Positions 1 to 5,958 of a stretch of 8,791 nucleotides of DNA are shown one piece after another; the stretch's first letter is position 1; each line of letters opens with the position of its first letter. The notes under the pieces were generated by a model, which saw only the letters and a list, made by a program, of their open reading frames with translations, was not told the DNA's origin and did no database searches. Source of the DNA: CAZLBV01 sp964557845 (GTDB taxonomy: Bacteria; Acidobacteriota; Aminicenantia; Aminicenantales; Aminicenantaceae); contig CAZLBV010000079.1 of the NCBI GenBank assembly GCA_964557845.1, forward strand, positions 1 to 8,791. The letters are read 5' to 3'. The position numbers were made by a program, and so were the translations under genes.

Positions 1-6
1 CCCCCT

Positions 7-24
7 TGGAATCTATAGATTCCA
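7..24. repeat. 18-bp perfect palindrome
   Basis: The 18 bases from 7 to 24 (TGGAATCT, ATAGATTCCA) are identical to their own reverse complement. A second, 10-bp perfect palindrome, GATTATAATC, follows at 29-38. Both are preceded by CTTGGA or TTGGA. With no loop this is a poor terminator and fits better a binding site for a dimeric DNA-binding protein, or a chance AT-rich palindrome. The gene it might control lies outside the window, so no function is assigned. Confidence 0.4.
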
Positions 25-84
25 CTTGGATTATAATCTATTTGCCTGTAATTAAATAAATTAGATCAATAATTTGGAAAATTT

Positions 85-127
85 TGGGGGATCTTCTGGG
101 AAAAGATAGGGGAATTCCCCCATTTTT
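85..127. terminator. possible weak bidirectional terminator after the M23 gene
   Basis: GGGGAATTCCCC at 109-120 can form a 4-bp G:C stem with an AATT loop. Read leftwards it is followed by TATCTTTT, and read rightwards by CATTTTT, so each side has a short U-rich tail. A larger alternative for the leftward transcript pairs the G run made from 117-121 with the C run made from 86-90. It lies about 75 nt past the stop codon of the leftward operon, where a terminator is expected. The stem is short and the U-tract imperfect, so this is tentative. No gene is seen in 1-194. Confidence 0.35.
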
Positions 128-194
128 ATGAATCACGAAACAGAAAATGGAAAAGGATACTCGCTTGTTTTTTTTCGCAGGTAATAATATGAGC

Positions 195-1079
195 TTAGAA
201 ATCGAGGGAAACCAATGAAAATGGATCCACCCGGCTGTTTGATACCTTGATTCCCCAATGAAGATGTGGACCGGTTACCCTTCCGGTTGCTCCTACCTCC
301 CCTATTTTATCGCCTTTACTGACTATTTGACCTCTATCTACCTCAATTTTGGAGAAATGACAGTACATCGAAATAACACCTAAACCATGATCAATGATCA
401 CGGTATTCCCAGAAAAGTAAAGATCCATTGCCAGCAGTACTTTCCCTGAATTAGAGGCGTACACGGGAGTTCCGGAAGGAGCGGAAATATCTACTCCGCT
501 GTGAGGAGAACGCGGTTTTCCATTAAAAAAACGCCTTTCTCCAAAATTAGGAAAGCGCTCTCCCTCACATGGGACTATGAATTTCCCTTCACCAAACCAT
601 TCGGAAGAAAATATCTTATACAAAGAGCCCACAAGATCTGATTCGACCTGAATTCTCTCTAACACTTCAGAGGGAGGTGTAACAAACTTTTCATCGACCT
701 TGAGATATTTGACGGGAAATTCCTTGTGAACCACCTGCACGGCTTCTTTTCGTTTTTCAGTTTCTCCGGTCTGATACAGGAATGAAAAATTCATGAAATA
801 AATGCCCGGCTTCATATTCATGTCCAATCCGATCATTGCCATCCAATGGTCTGGGGCGACTCTCTTTCTCAAATCATGGATTTTCCCGGAAAACTCGATC
901 CTTACTCTGGAGAGAGGCTTATTTTCTTGAATAATTACTTTGATCACCTCACCTGGAACGAGAGCACGGAAATTTATATCTATGGTTACTCCCTCCTGAG
1001 CTGGCATTTCTTGATTTTGAGAATATAAGGGAATAATCAACATTATTATCAGAAAATGATTAATCAAACTATTTTTCAT
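195..1079 (-). CDS. exported M23-family zinc metallopeptidase (LytM/lysostaphin type)
   Basis: The product is a 294-aa probable peptidoglycan endopeptidase, acting in the periplasm or at the outer envelope. Residues 1-21 form an uncleaved-looking or Sec-type signal (short basic start, hydrophobic FLIIMLIIPLYS). Residues about 30-125 look like a beta-rich, Ig-like domain. The M23 domain occupies about 165-288 and keeps the family's zinc and catalytic residues: H193 and D197 in HSGVD, H241 in MYCHFS, and H272 and H274 in PHLHWG. No LysM or coiled coil is seen, unlike EnvC/NlpD. The start ATG (1079) overlaps the stop of the upstream amidohydrolase gene as ATGA, with a good Shine-Dalgarno GAGGG at 1086-1090, which points to translational coupling. 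Since all catalytic residues are present, it is probably an active hydrolase rather than a LytM-type activator. The exact bond cleaved cannot be read from sequence. Confidence 0.9.
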   Translation of the reverse strand: MKNSLINHFLIIMLIIPLYSQNQEMPAQEGVTIDINFRALVPGEVIKVIIQENKPLSRVRIEFSGKIHDLRKRVAPDHWMAMIGLDMNMKPGIYFMNFSFLYQTGETEKRKEAVQVVHKEFPVKYLKVDEKFVTPPSEVLERIQVESDLVGSLYKIFSSEWFGEGKFIVPCEGERFPNFGERRFFNGKPRSPHSGVDISAPSGTPVYASNSGKVLLAMDLYFSGNTVIIDHGLGVISMYCHFSKIEVDRGQIVSKGDKIGEVGATGRVTGPHLHWGIKVSNSRVDPFSLVSLDF

Positions 1080-2785
1080 TCGATTCCCTCGACTTTCTTT
1101 CTTAATATTTTTCCGGGAAGCAACCCGGTATGATCCCCTCTTTCGATCACTATCTGCCCGTTTACCAAAACATATTCGACCCCGACCGGATATTGATGGG
1201 GATCTTCATAGGTAGCTTTATCTATGATCTTCTCTTCATCGAAGATAACAAGATCGGCAAAACAACCGGTTTGGAGTTTTCCTCTGTTCGAAAAACCAAA
1301 TCGATCAGCAGGAATGGAAGTCATTTTTTTGATCATTTCTTCTGTTGTTAAAATTTTTTCTTCACGGACATATTTCCCCAAAACCCGGGGAAATGTTCCA
1401 TAGCTTCTGGGATGAGGTTTTCCTCCTCCCAAAAGGCCGTAGGGAGCTATGGCTGAACCGTCGCATCCAATTCCAACAAGGGGATGGCTGAGCACTCTTT
1501 TCAGATTCTCTTCGCTCATCATAAAAACAACCATACTTACTTGATTCTTTTCTTCAATAAGAATATCCCGCATGAATTCAAAGGGCTCCTTTCCTGTCTC
1601 TTGGGCAGCTTGAAGGATGTTTTTTCCCTGGAATTTTTGGTTTTTTTCTGTAAGCACCGATGTAATAAATACCTTATCCCAGGAACCAATTTTTTCTTCC
1701 TGGGAACGAATATGGGCGCGAATTCTGCTATCCAGAGTGGGGTCTTTTAAACGATTGATAAATTCTTCAGTAGTCCCCTGTCTTGCCCATAAGGGAAAAT
1801 AGAAGCTTAAGCCGGATGAACCGGCGGTATAAGGATAGCGGTCACAAAAAATAGGAATACCCTCCTCCCGGGCCTGTTCCACTTTTTTAAAAGCATCATC
1901 AAGCTTGTGCCAATTACGGGGATAGGCAGCTTTAAAATGAGAGATCTGCAGAGTTACTCCGGTTCTTCGTCCTACTTCGATGGTTTCATCCAGAGACTCA
2001 ATCAAATTATCTCCCTCACTTCTCATATGGGAAGCATAAACTCCCTTCATTCGGCTTACCACTTGACACAATTCGATTATTTCTTCTGGAGAGGCATAAC
2101 TTCCCGGCGCATATTCCAAACCGCTGCTTAGACCGATCGCACCATCTATTAAATTTTCTTCAACCAGGCTTTTCATTCTTTTCAATTCATCAGGTTTGGC
2201 AGCACGATCATTAAAGCCGACCACAGCCCCCCTTATGGTTCCCTGTCCCACCAGGGTAGCATAATTCAAGGCTATCCCTATTCGTTCAAGCCTTGAAAAA
2301 AAACCTTTAAGATCGACCCAATCCAGTTGGATCTGATACGTTTCTTTCAGATTTTCTTTAAATTCTTCATGTATCTCTTTTGCAATAGGAAAAGGTGACG
2401 AACCACAGTTTCCGCTCACAAGTGTTGTGATCCCCTGCCTGACTGCACTTTCGGCCTTAGGATTGACCAAGAGTCCGCAATCGGTGTGATCGTGGGCATC
2501 TATGAATCCTGGTGAAACAGAAAAACCATTCGCATCTATCACATGTTTTCCCTTACCGGACGGAATGTTTCCGATCTTCCCAATAAAATTTCCTACTATC
2601 CCTATGTCGGCCAGAATAGGTAAGCTGCCCAGTCCATCGTAAATCAAACCATTTTTTATCACCAGATCAAAATCTTGTTTCGTCTGGCATCCCTTTAATA
2701 TAAAACTGCCTCCCATGATCCCAATTCCAGCAATGCGAGAAGAAGTTTTAATAAATTCTCTTCGGTTTATTTCCTGTTTCACCAC
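1076..2785 (-). CDS. exported N-acyl-D-amino-acid deacylase (D-aminoacylase) family amidohydrolase
   Basis: This 569-aa protein belongs to the metal-dependent amidohydrolase superfamily, D-aminoacylase branch, which removes the acyl group from N-acyl-D-amino acids. Visible family motifs are GFIDAHDHTD (93-102, metal-binding HxH), GNCGSS (125-130, with the characteristic Cys127), GLEYAPGSYAS (222-232), ASHMRSEG (H253), QISHFKA (H283), DRYPYTAG (315-322) and GCDG (D442). The usual family length is about 480-550 aa; the excess here is a leader. Residues 7-13 (NRREFIK) are a twin-arginine export motif, followed by a hydrophobic stretch and Cys33 in LKGC, so it may be a Tat-exported lipoprotein. 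The start is GTG. A strong AAAGGAGG lies 3 nt before the GTG at 2785 but 6 nt before a second GTG at 2782, so the second (568 aa) may be used. It is 26 nt from the PAP2 stop and overlaps the M23 gene by 4 nt. The natural substrate is unknown: peptidoglycan fragments or exogenous acyl-D-amino acids are both possible. Dihydroorotase/hydantoinase-like relatives are less likely given the motifs. Confidence 0.88.
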   Translation of the reverse strand: MVKQEINRREFIKTSSRIAGIGIMGGSFILKGCQTKQDFDLVIKNGLIYDGLGSLPILADIGIVGNFIGKIGNIPSGKGKHVIDANGFSVSPGFIDAHDHTDCGLLVNPKAESAVRQGITTLVSGNCGSSPFPIAKEIHEEFKENLKETYQIQLDWVDLKGFFSRLERIGIALNYATLVGQGTIRGAVVGFNDRAAKPDELKRMKSLVEENLIDGAIGLSSGLEYAPGSYASPEEIIELCQVVSRMKGVYASHMRSEGDNLIESLDETIEVGRRTGVTLQISHFKAAYPRNWHKLDDAFKKVEQAREEGIPIFCDRYPYTAGSSGLSFYFPLWARQGTTEEFINRLKDPTLDSRIRAHIRSQEEKIGSWDKVFITSVLTEKNQKFQGKNILQAAQETGKEPFEFMRDILIEEKNQVSMVVFMMSEENLKRVLSHPLVGIGCDGSAIAPYGLLGGGKPHPRSYGTFPRVLGKYVREEKILTTEEMIKKMTSIPADRFGFSNRGKLQTGCFADLVIFDEEKIIDKATYEDPHQYPVGVEYVLVNGQIVIERGDHTGLLPGKILRKKVEGIE

Positions 2786-2786
2786 T

Positions 2787-2797
2787 ATCCTCCTTTA
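2787..2797 (-). promoter_or_regulatory. strong ribosome binding site of the D-aminoacylase gene
   Basis: On the minus strand the sequence reads AAAGGAGGATA directly before two consecutive GTG codons (2785 and 2782). It is the best match to the Shine-Dalgarno consensus in the window. Its spacing (3 nt to the first GTG, 6 nt to the second) favours the second GTG as the true start. Confidence 0.7.
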
Positions 2798-2811
2798 ATA
2801 AAATGGATTTT

Positions 2812-3660
2812 TTAGAATCTAAAGCTCACCGTTATTCCTTGATATACAGGAGAAAAAGATAAACTCATCTCGGAGCCTTTATTTTTATTATTCCGATTCA
2901 GTCTACATATTTTCTTCCCTACAAAATAACCTAATGCGGATCCAATAAAAACATCAGAAACCCAATGCTGATTATTATAAACTCTTGATAAGGCCACCGC
3001 AGTTGCCATGGAATAAGAAAATATATCTATAAGTGTATTGTCGGTCTGGCCAGCAATCACGGAAGCGGCTGCAAATACCGAAACAGCATGCCCTGAGGGA
3101 AAGGAATGATTTCCTGATCCAGAGGCAAATGGATTAAAAACCATAGGCCCTTTACCTGTGTAAGGCCTGGCTCTTCCCATAACTGTTTTTATACATAAGG
3201 CAATGGCTCCGGCAGTCAACCAGCTTTCTAAACAGAGAAGGCCAGTTTTTCTGAACGAATAATTATCTGCGATCTCTCCGGCGGCATATAGAGACAGAGC
3301 TAACCCTCCAATGAATAATCCATGACCAAAGTCAGAGATGAATCTTGAGATATTTTCATTTGATTCCGTTCTTTTGTCCAGAACCCTTGTTTGAATATCC
3401 TCATCCAGAACATATAAGATCAATCCGCCGCCAATGATAACCGAAAAACGGAGGATATCGTTTTTATTCCACTCAGCTGGCGATGCGAGAACTTCCACAA
3501 AATCATCCTTCATCCCGGACAGAAAATAAGAATTTAACCTGTAATCCTCATGCTTTCCCTGCGGATAGATACAAATACAGCTAATCAATATCAATAATAA
3601 AAAAAAGGCTGTTTTATTCACAGACCGCAGATATTTTTCTCTGAGAAAAAATATAGCCAT
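2812..3660 (-). CDS. PAP2-family membrane phosphatase
   Basis: The product is a type 2 phosphatidic acid phosphatase (PAP2) homologue, 282 aa from the chosen ATG at 3660. All three catalytic motifs are intact: KTVMGRARP (158-166, the Kx6RP motif), FPSGH (187-191), and SRVYNNQHWVSD (225-236, the SRx5Hx3D motif with H232). Hydrophobic segments around 72-84, 112-128, 140-157, 192-203, 216-228 and 237-248 suit a membrane-embedded enzyme facing the periplasm. The N-terminus is a signal-like hydrophobic stretch (17-31) that includes LISC (Cys28), a possible lipobox. The C-terminus (about 265-282) is polar/aromatic alternating, and ends in VSFRF. A longer reading from a TTG at 3690 (292 aa) would overlap waaA by 26 nt; the ATG at 3660 follows the waaA stop by 4 nt and has GAGGAAG 10 nt upstream, so it is preferred. 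Candidates for the substrate are undecaprenyl diphosphate, lipid A phosphate or a phospholipid. The motifs do not decide between them; the waaA linkage leans towards lipid A or the carrier lipid. Confidence 0.87.
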   Translation of the reverse strand: MAIFFLREKYLRSVNKTAFFLLLILISCICIYPQGKHEDYRLNSYFLSGMKDDFVEVLASPAEWNKNDILRFSVIIGGGLILYVLDEDIQTRVLDKRTESNENISRFISDFGHGLFIGGLALSLYAAGEIADNYSFRKTGLLCLESWLTAGAIALCIKTVMGRARPYTGKGPMVFNPFASGSGNHSFPSGHAVSVFAAASVIAGQTDNTLIDIFSYSMATAVALSRVYNNQHWVSDVFIGSALGYFVGKKICRLNRNNKNKGSEMSLSFSPVYQGITVSFRF

Positions 3661-3664
3661 TCTC

Positions 3665-4936
3665 TTACAGCTTCCTCGTATACATTTCAATCAACTCAAT
3701 GGTTTTTTCAGTCGAACCCTGTAAAGACCTTAGGGTATTGCCTGCATTTTTGCCCATTCTGAGAATCGTGTCCATGTCGCGAAATTGGAATAATTCCTTT
3801 AAACTATCATGGCCTTCCACTATTCGAGCGGCATCTGATCGGATAAAAATATTGGCAAGATCTTCGAAATTATTCATATGCGGCCCAAAGAAAACCGGCT
3901 TCTCATAAAAGGCCGGCTCCAAGAAATTTTGCCCTCCTTTATCAACCAGACTTCCTCCGATAAATGCCAGATCACAGAGAGCATACAAAAACGCTAGTTC
4001 ACCCAGGGTATCGACGATCAACACCTCCCATTCTCCATTGGCAGTTTTCTTGCTTTTCCGCATACTGGAAAGAGATAGATCCCTGCAGTATTTTTCGACT
4101 TCTTCGGCTCTTTCGGGATGACGGGGGGCTATCATCAATGTTATATCTGGATTAGCTTTTTTTGCCTCAGAAAATGCCTGGAGGATCTGCGCCTCCTCAC
4201 CTTGATGGGTACTTCCTGCCAATATGATTTTTTTTCCTCTCGCCACTCCTAATTTCTGTTTAAGGTCACTGATCATCTCACCGGACAATAAAGGCAGCTC
4301 AATCTCAGTCTTCAAGTTTCCTGCTCTTGCTATTTTTCGGGGAGGAATGCCTAATTTTATCAATCCGTTTTCCTCTCTTTCTGTTTGCACCATAAAATAA
4401 TCTATTTTAGAAAGTACTTTTTTTATGAAATACTTGACCCTCTTATACCCTTTGAAAGACTTCTCTGAAATCCTTCCATTTATTAAAAGTACCCCCGCAC
4501 AATTTCTTTTCGCTTCTTTTAAGAGATTCGGCCAGAATTCCGATTCAGCTAAAATAAACAAATTGGGTTTGATCACCCTGAAAAATTTTCTTACGATCAG
4601 AGTAAAATCAAACGGAATATAAAAAATGCCGGAAACATTCGTTAATTTTTCAGAGGCAACTTTATATCCTGAATTGGTGAGAACAGATAGATAGACTGAC
4701 CATCCTGGATTTCTTTCTTTAAATTTACCGATCAGGTTTCGAAGCGACAGCACTTCTCCCACTGAGACAGCATGGATCCAGACTGACTGATCAGATTTAT
4801 TTACATTTGGCAATTCAAGCCCAAATCTTTTTTTTAAATTAAGGCTCTCACCTTTCCGTATTTTTAATTTTATTAAATAAGAGGGCACATAATAAAAAAG
4901 CGACAAAAACAGTGCAAATGAATAGGCCCAATACAT
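3665..4936 (-). CDS. waaA: 3-deoxy-D-manno-octulosonic acid (Kdo) transferase
   Basis: WaaA (KdtA) transfers Kdo from CMP-Kdo to lipid IVA on the cytoplasmic face of the inner membrane, the first step in building the LPS core. The 423-aa length matches the family. Residues 3-24 are the usual N-terminal membrane anchor, followed by a basic stretch. WIHAVSVGE (53-61) carries the expected catalytic base, Glu61. The N-terminal GT-B lobe also shows AESEFWPN (130-137) and GNLKTE (206-211). The C-terminal nucleotide-sugar lobe shows AGSTHQGEE (240-248), APRHPER (270-276), DTLGEL (309-314) and FIGGSLVDKGGQNFLEPA (325-342). Whether it adds one, two or more Kdo units cannot be told from sequence. It heads a leftward run; many bacteria place lpxK near waaA, but here a PAP2 gene follows. 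The ATG at 4936 has no good Shine-Dalgarno sequence. The reading frame appears intact, without frameshift. Confidence 0.95.
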   Translation of the reverse strand: MYWAYSFALFLSLFYYVPSYLIKLKIRKGESLNLKKRFGLELPNVNKSDQSVWIHAVSVGEVLSLRNLIGKFKERNPGWSVYLSVLTNSGYKVASEKLTNVSGIFYIPFDFTLIVRKFFRVIKPNLFILAESEFWPNLLKEAKRNCAGVLLINGRISEKSFKGYKRVKYFIKKVLSKIDYFMVQTEREENGLIKLGIPPRKIARAGNLKTEIELPLLSGEMISDLKQKLGVARGKKIILAGSTHQGEEAQILQAFSEAKKANPDITLMIAPRHPERAEEVEKYCRDLSLSSMRKSKKTANGEWEVLIVDTLGELAFLYALCDLAFIGGSLVDKGGQNFLEPAFYEKPVFFGPHMNNFEDLANIFIRSDAARIVEGHDSLKELFQFRDMDTILRMGKNAGNTLRSLQGSTEKTIELIEMYTRKL

Positions 4937-4945
4937 GGCTCATCG

Positions 4946-4974
4946 AATATACTAAATTACGGGTATTTCTGCAA
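4946..4974 (-). promoter_or_regulatory. possible promoter of the waaA operon
   Basis: On the minus strand, TTGCAG (4974-4969) and TATATT (4951-4946) are separated by 17 nt. The -10 matches the sigma-70 consensus at five of six positions and the -35 at three. Transcription would start near 4939, leaving only about 3 nt before the waaA ATG at 4936. If used, the message would be essentially leaderless, which fits the absence of a clear Shine-Dalgarno there. Confidence 0.35.
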
Positions 4975-4979
4975 ATTCA

Positions 4980-5012
4980 GCTCATGTTAGTTCAAGATTT
5001 ATGACCTTGAGC
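4980..5012. repeat. overlapping inverted repeats in the divergent intergenic region
   Basis: GCTCA (4980-4984) is complementary to TGAGC (5008-5012), and TCAAG (4992-4996) to CTTGA (5006-5010). The two pairings share bases of the right arm and so exclude each other. The site lies between waaA and the charged small gene, upstream of both candidate promoters, where a shared regulator could bind. The arms are only 5 bp, so chance is quite possible. Confidence 0.2.
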
Positions 5013-5052
5013 AAAGATTGATATCAGAATGAGATTGGGGGTTTATTTTTCT

Positions 5053-5083
5053 TTGTATTTCTGTTAGACTACTTGAGTTTAAT
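5053..5083 (+). promoter_or_regulatory. tentative promoter of the small charged-protein gene
   Basis: TTTAAT at 5078-5083 matches a sigma-70 -10 box at five of six positions, but the nearest -35-like element, TTGTAT (5053-5058), is weak and 19 nt away. An alternative pairs TTTATT (5042-5047) with TAGACT (5065-5070) at 17 nt. Either would give a leader of about 35-50 nt. No better candidate is seen in the gap. Confidence 0.25.
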
Positions 5084-5124
5084 CGCCTCTGAAAAAACGA
5101 ATTAGAAAACTGAATGAGGATAAA

Positions 5125-5493
5125 ATGGTAGAAGAGAAAAATAAAGAAAAAAAAGAAGAGTCAAAAACCGATCAATCTGAAAAACCGGAAAACAAAGATA
5201 CAGATGAAATAGAAACGGAAACAAAGCCTGATCAATCTTCCGAAGAAGCACAACCAAAAGAGACAAAGGAAGAAACTGAAGTAAAAGAAGAGATCAAAGA
5301 AAAGGAAACAGAGCCAGAAAAAACAGCAGAAAAAGTTCCTTCAGAACCTCCTAAAAAGAAAAAAGTAAATCAGATGACGCTGGCTGAAATTGAGGCTCAA
5401 TTGAAAAAAATTCAGGAAAATATGGGGGGATTCCAATCAAAATATGCTCAGCATCTTCTCAACCGCAAAAATTATCTTACATCCCAAAAATAA
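5125..5493 (+). CDS. small highly charged protein of unknown function
   Basis: I do not recognise a named family for this 122-aa protein. Residues 1-75 are low-complexity and dominated by Glu and Lys with Thr, Ser, Pro and Asp, and almost no hydrophobic residues; this part should be disordered. From 77 the composition changes: a KKKK patch, then a probable helical segment (MTLAEIEAQLKKIQENMGG, 84-102) and a second helical stretch (SKYAQHLLNRKNYLTS, 105-120). The ordered part looks like a compact helical hairpin, with the kind of sequence expected to be conserved. There is no signal peptide, Cys or membrane segment, so it is probably cytoplasmic. The start ATG has TGAGGAT just upstream (GAGGA, 5116-5120). 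It lies 178 nt before rpsO, on the same strand, probably as its own transcription unit. A ribosome- or RNA-associated role is a guess from position and the basic patch alone. That it is a real gene is supported by its start signals, composition split and location. Confidence 0.7.
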   Translation: MVEEKNKEKKEESKTDQSEKPENKDTDEIETETKPDQSSEEAQPKETKEETEVKEEIKEKETEPEKTAEKVPSEPPKKKKVNQMTLAEIEAQLKKIQENMGGFQSKYAQHLLNRKNYLTSQK

Positions 5494-5671
5494 AGCAACA
5501 TTTTACACAGGAACGGAGTAGGTATATTTAAAGCTGAAATAAGATCAGGATCTGTTTAAATTCAGACCGAATTAAGATATTACCAATTTACAATAAGCAT
5601 TATTTTTGATAGTATAACTAACCAGAATAATTCGTTTTAGAGGATTTATTAAACCATAAGGAGAAGAACGA
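5494..5671 (+). promoter_or_regulatory. rpsO leader/promoter region
   Basis: This 178-nt gap is AT-rich. TTTACA (5587-5592) and TAGTAT (5610-5615), 17 nt apart, form a plausible sigma-70 promoter; TATAAC (5613-5618) is an alternative -10 at longer spacing. A second overlapping candidate is TTGATA (5606-5611) with AATAAT (5627-5632). The leader would then be about 30-50 nt. An imperfect hairpin (CTGAA 5534-5538 with TTCAG 5561-5565, with AGAT/ATCT inside) lies upstream of these and lacks a T-run, so it is not a clear terminator. S15 represses its own translation through its leader in several bacteria; I see no structure here that shows this directly. Confidence 0.4.
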
Positions 5672-5938
5672 TTGTTGACAAAAGAAACAAAGACTAACAT
5701 CATCGAGAACAGCCGAGTACACCCCAAAGATACTGGCTCTCCGGAAGTTCAGGTCTCATTGATAACCGAGAGGATCAACTATCTTACAGAACATTTCACT
5801 AAACATAAACATGATTTCCATTCAAAAACCGGACTCATGCGGATGGTTGGAAAAAGGAAAAGGCTTCTAGAATATTTAAAGAAAAAGGACGTGAAACGTT
5901 ACGAAGCTGTTATCAACAGATTGAAACTTAGAAAATAA
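5672..5938 (+). CDS. rpsO: 30S ribosomal protein S15
   Basis: S15 binds the central domain of 16S rRNA early in small-subunit assembly and contributes to an intersubunit bridge. The 88-aa length is the family norm (about 89). The signature runs through the whole protein: DTGSPEVQVSLITERINYL (21-39), EHFTKHKHDFHSKTGL (40-55), and the basic GKRKRLLEYLKKK (60-72), with a basic C-terminus. The start is TTG, and a second TTG follows at 5675. AAGGAG at 5658-5663 lies 8 nt before the first and 11 nt before the second, so the first is preferred. The pnp gene begins 20 nt after the stop, the conserved rpsO-pnp arrangement, which implies co-transcription. The usual upstream partners (truB, rbfA, infB) are absent here. 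Confidence 0.97.
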   Translation: MLTKETKTNIIENSRVHPKDTGSPEVQVSLITERINYLTEHFTKHKHDFHSKTGLMRMVGKRKRLLEYLKKKDVKRYEAVINRLKLRK

Positions 5939-5958
5939 AATCAGGTATAAACAAAATC

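Noticed and set aside
1484..1750. 88-codon plus-strand open frame inside the amidohydrolase gene
   Set aside because: It lies wholly antisense to a clearly conserved gene, has no ribosome binding site, and its translation resembles no known family. It is a shadow, as are the others at 846-1028, 1130-1351, 1617-1802, 1907-2131, 3699-3908, 3964-4155 and 4425-4622.
3661..3690. Ten-residue N-terminal extension of the PAP2 protein from a TTG
   Set aside because: It would overlap waaA by 26 nt from a weak start without a clear ribosome binding site; the ATG at 3660 has GAGGAAG upstream and restores a normal signal-like N-terminus.
5125..5350. Glu/Lys-rich repeats as a tandem repeat array
   Set aside because: DQS occurs twice and charged blocks recur, but no unit is repeated at a regular period; this is compositional bias.
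5534..5565. Imperfect hairpin after the small charged gene as a terminator
   Set aside because: The arms (CTGAA/TTCAG) are short, the inner stem is poor, and no T-run follows, so it does not meet the pattern of an intrinsic terminator.
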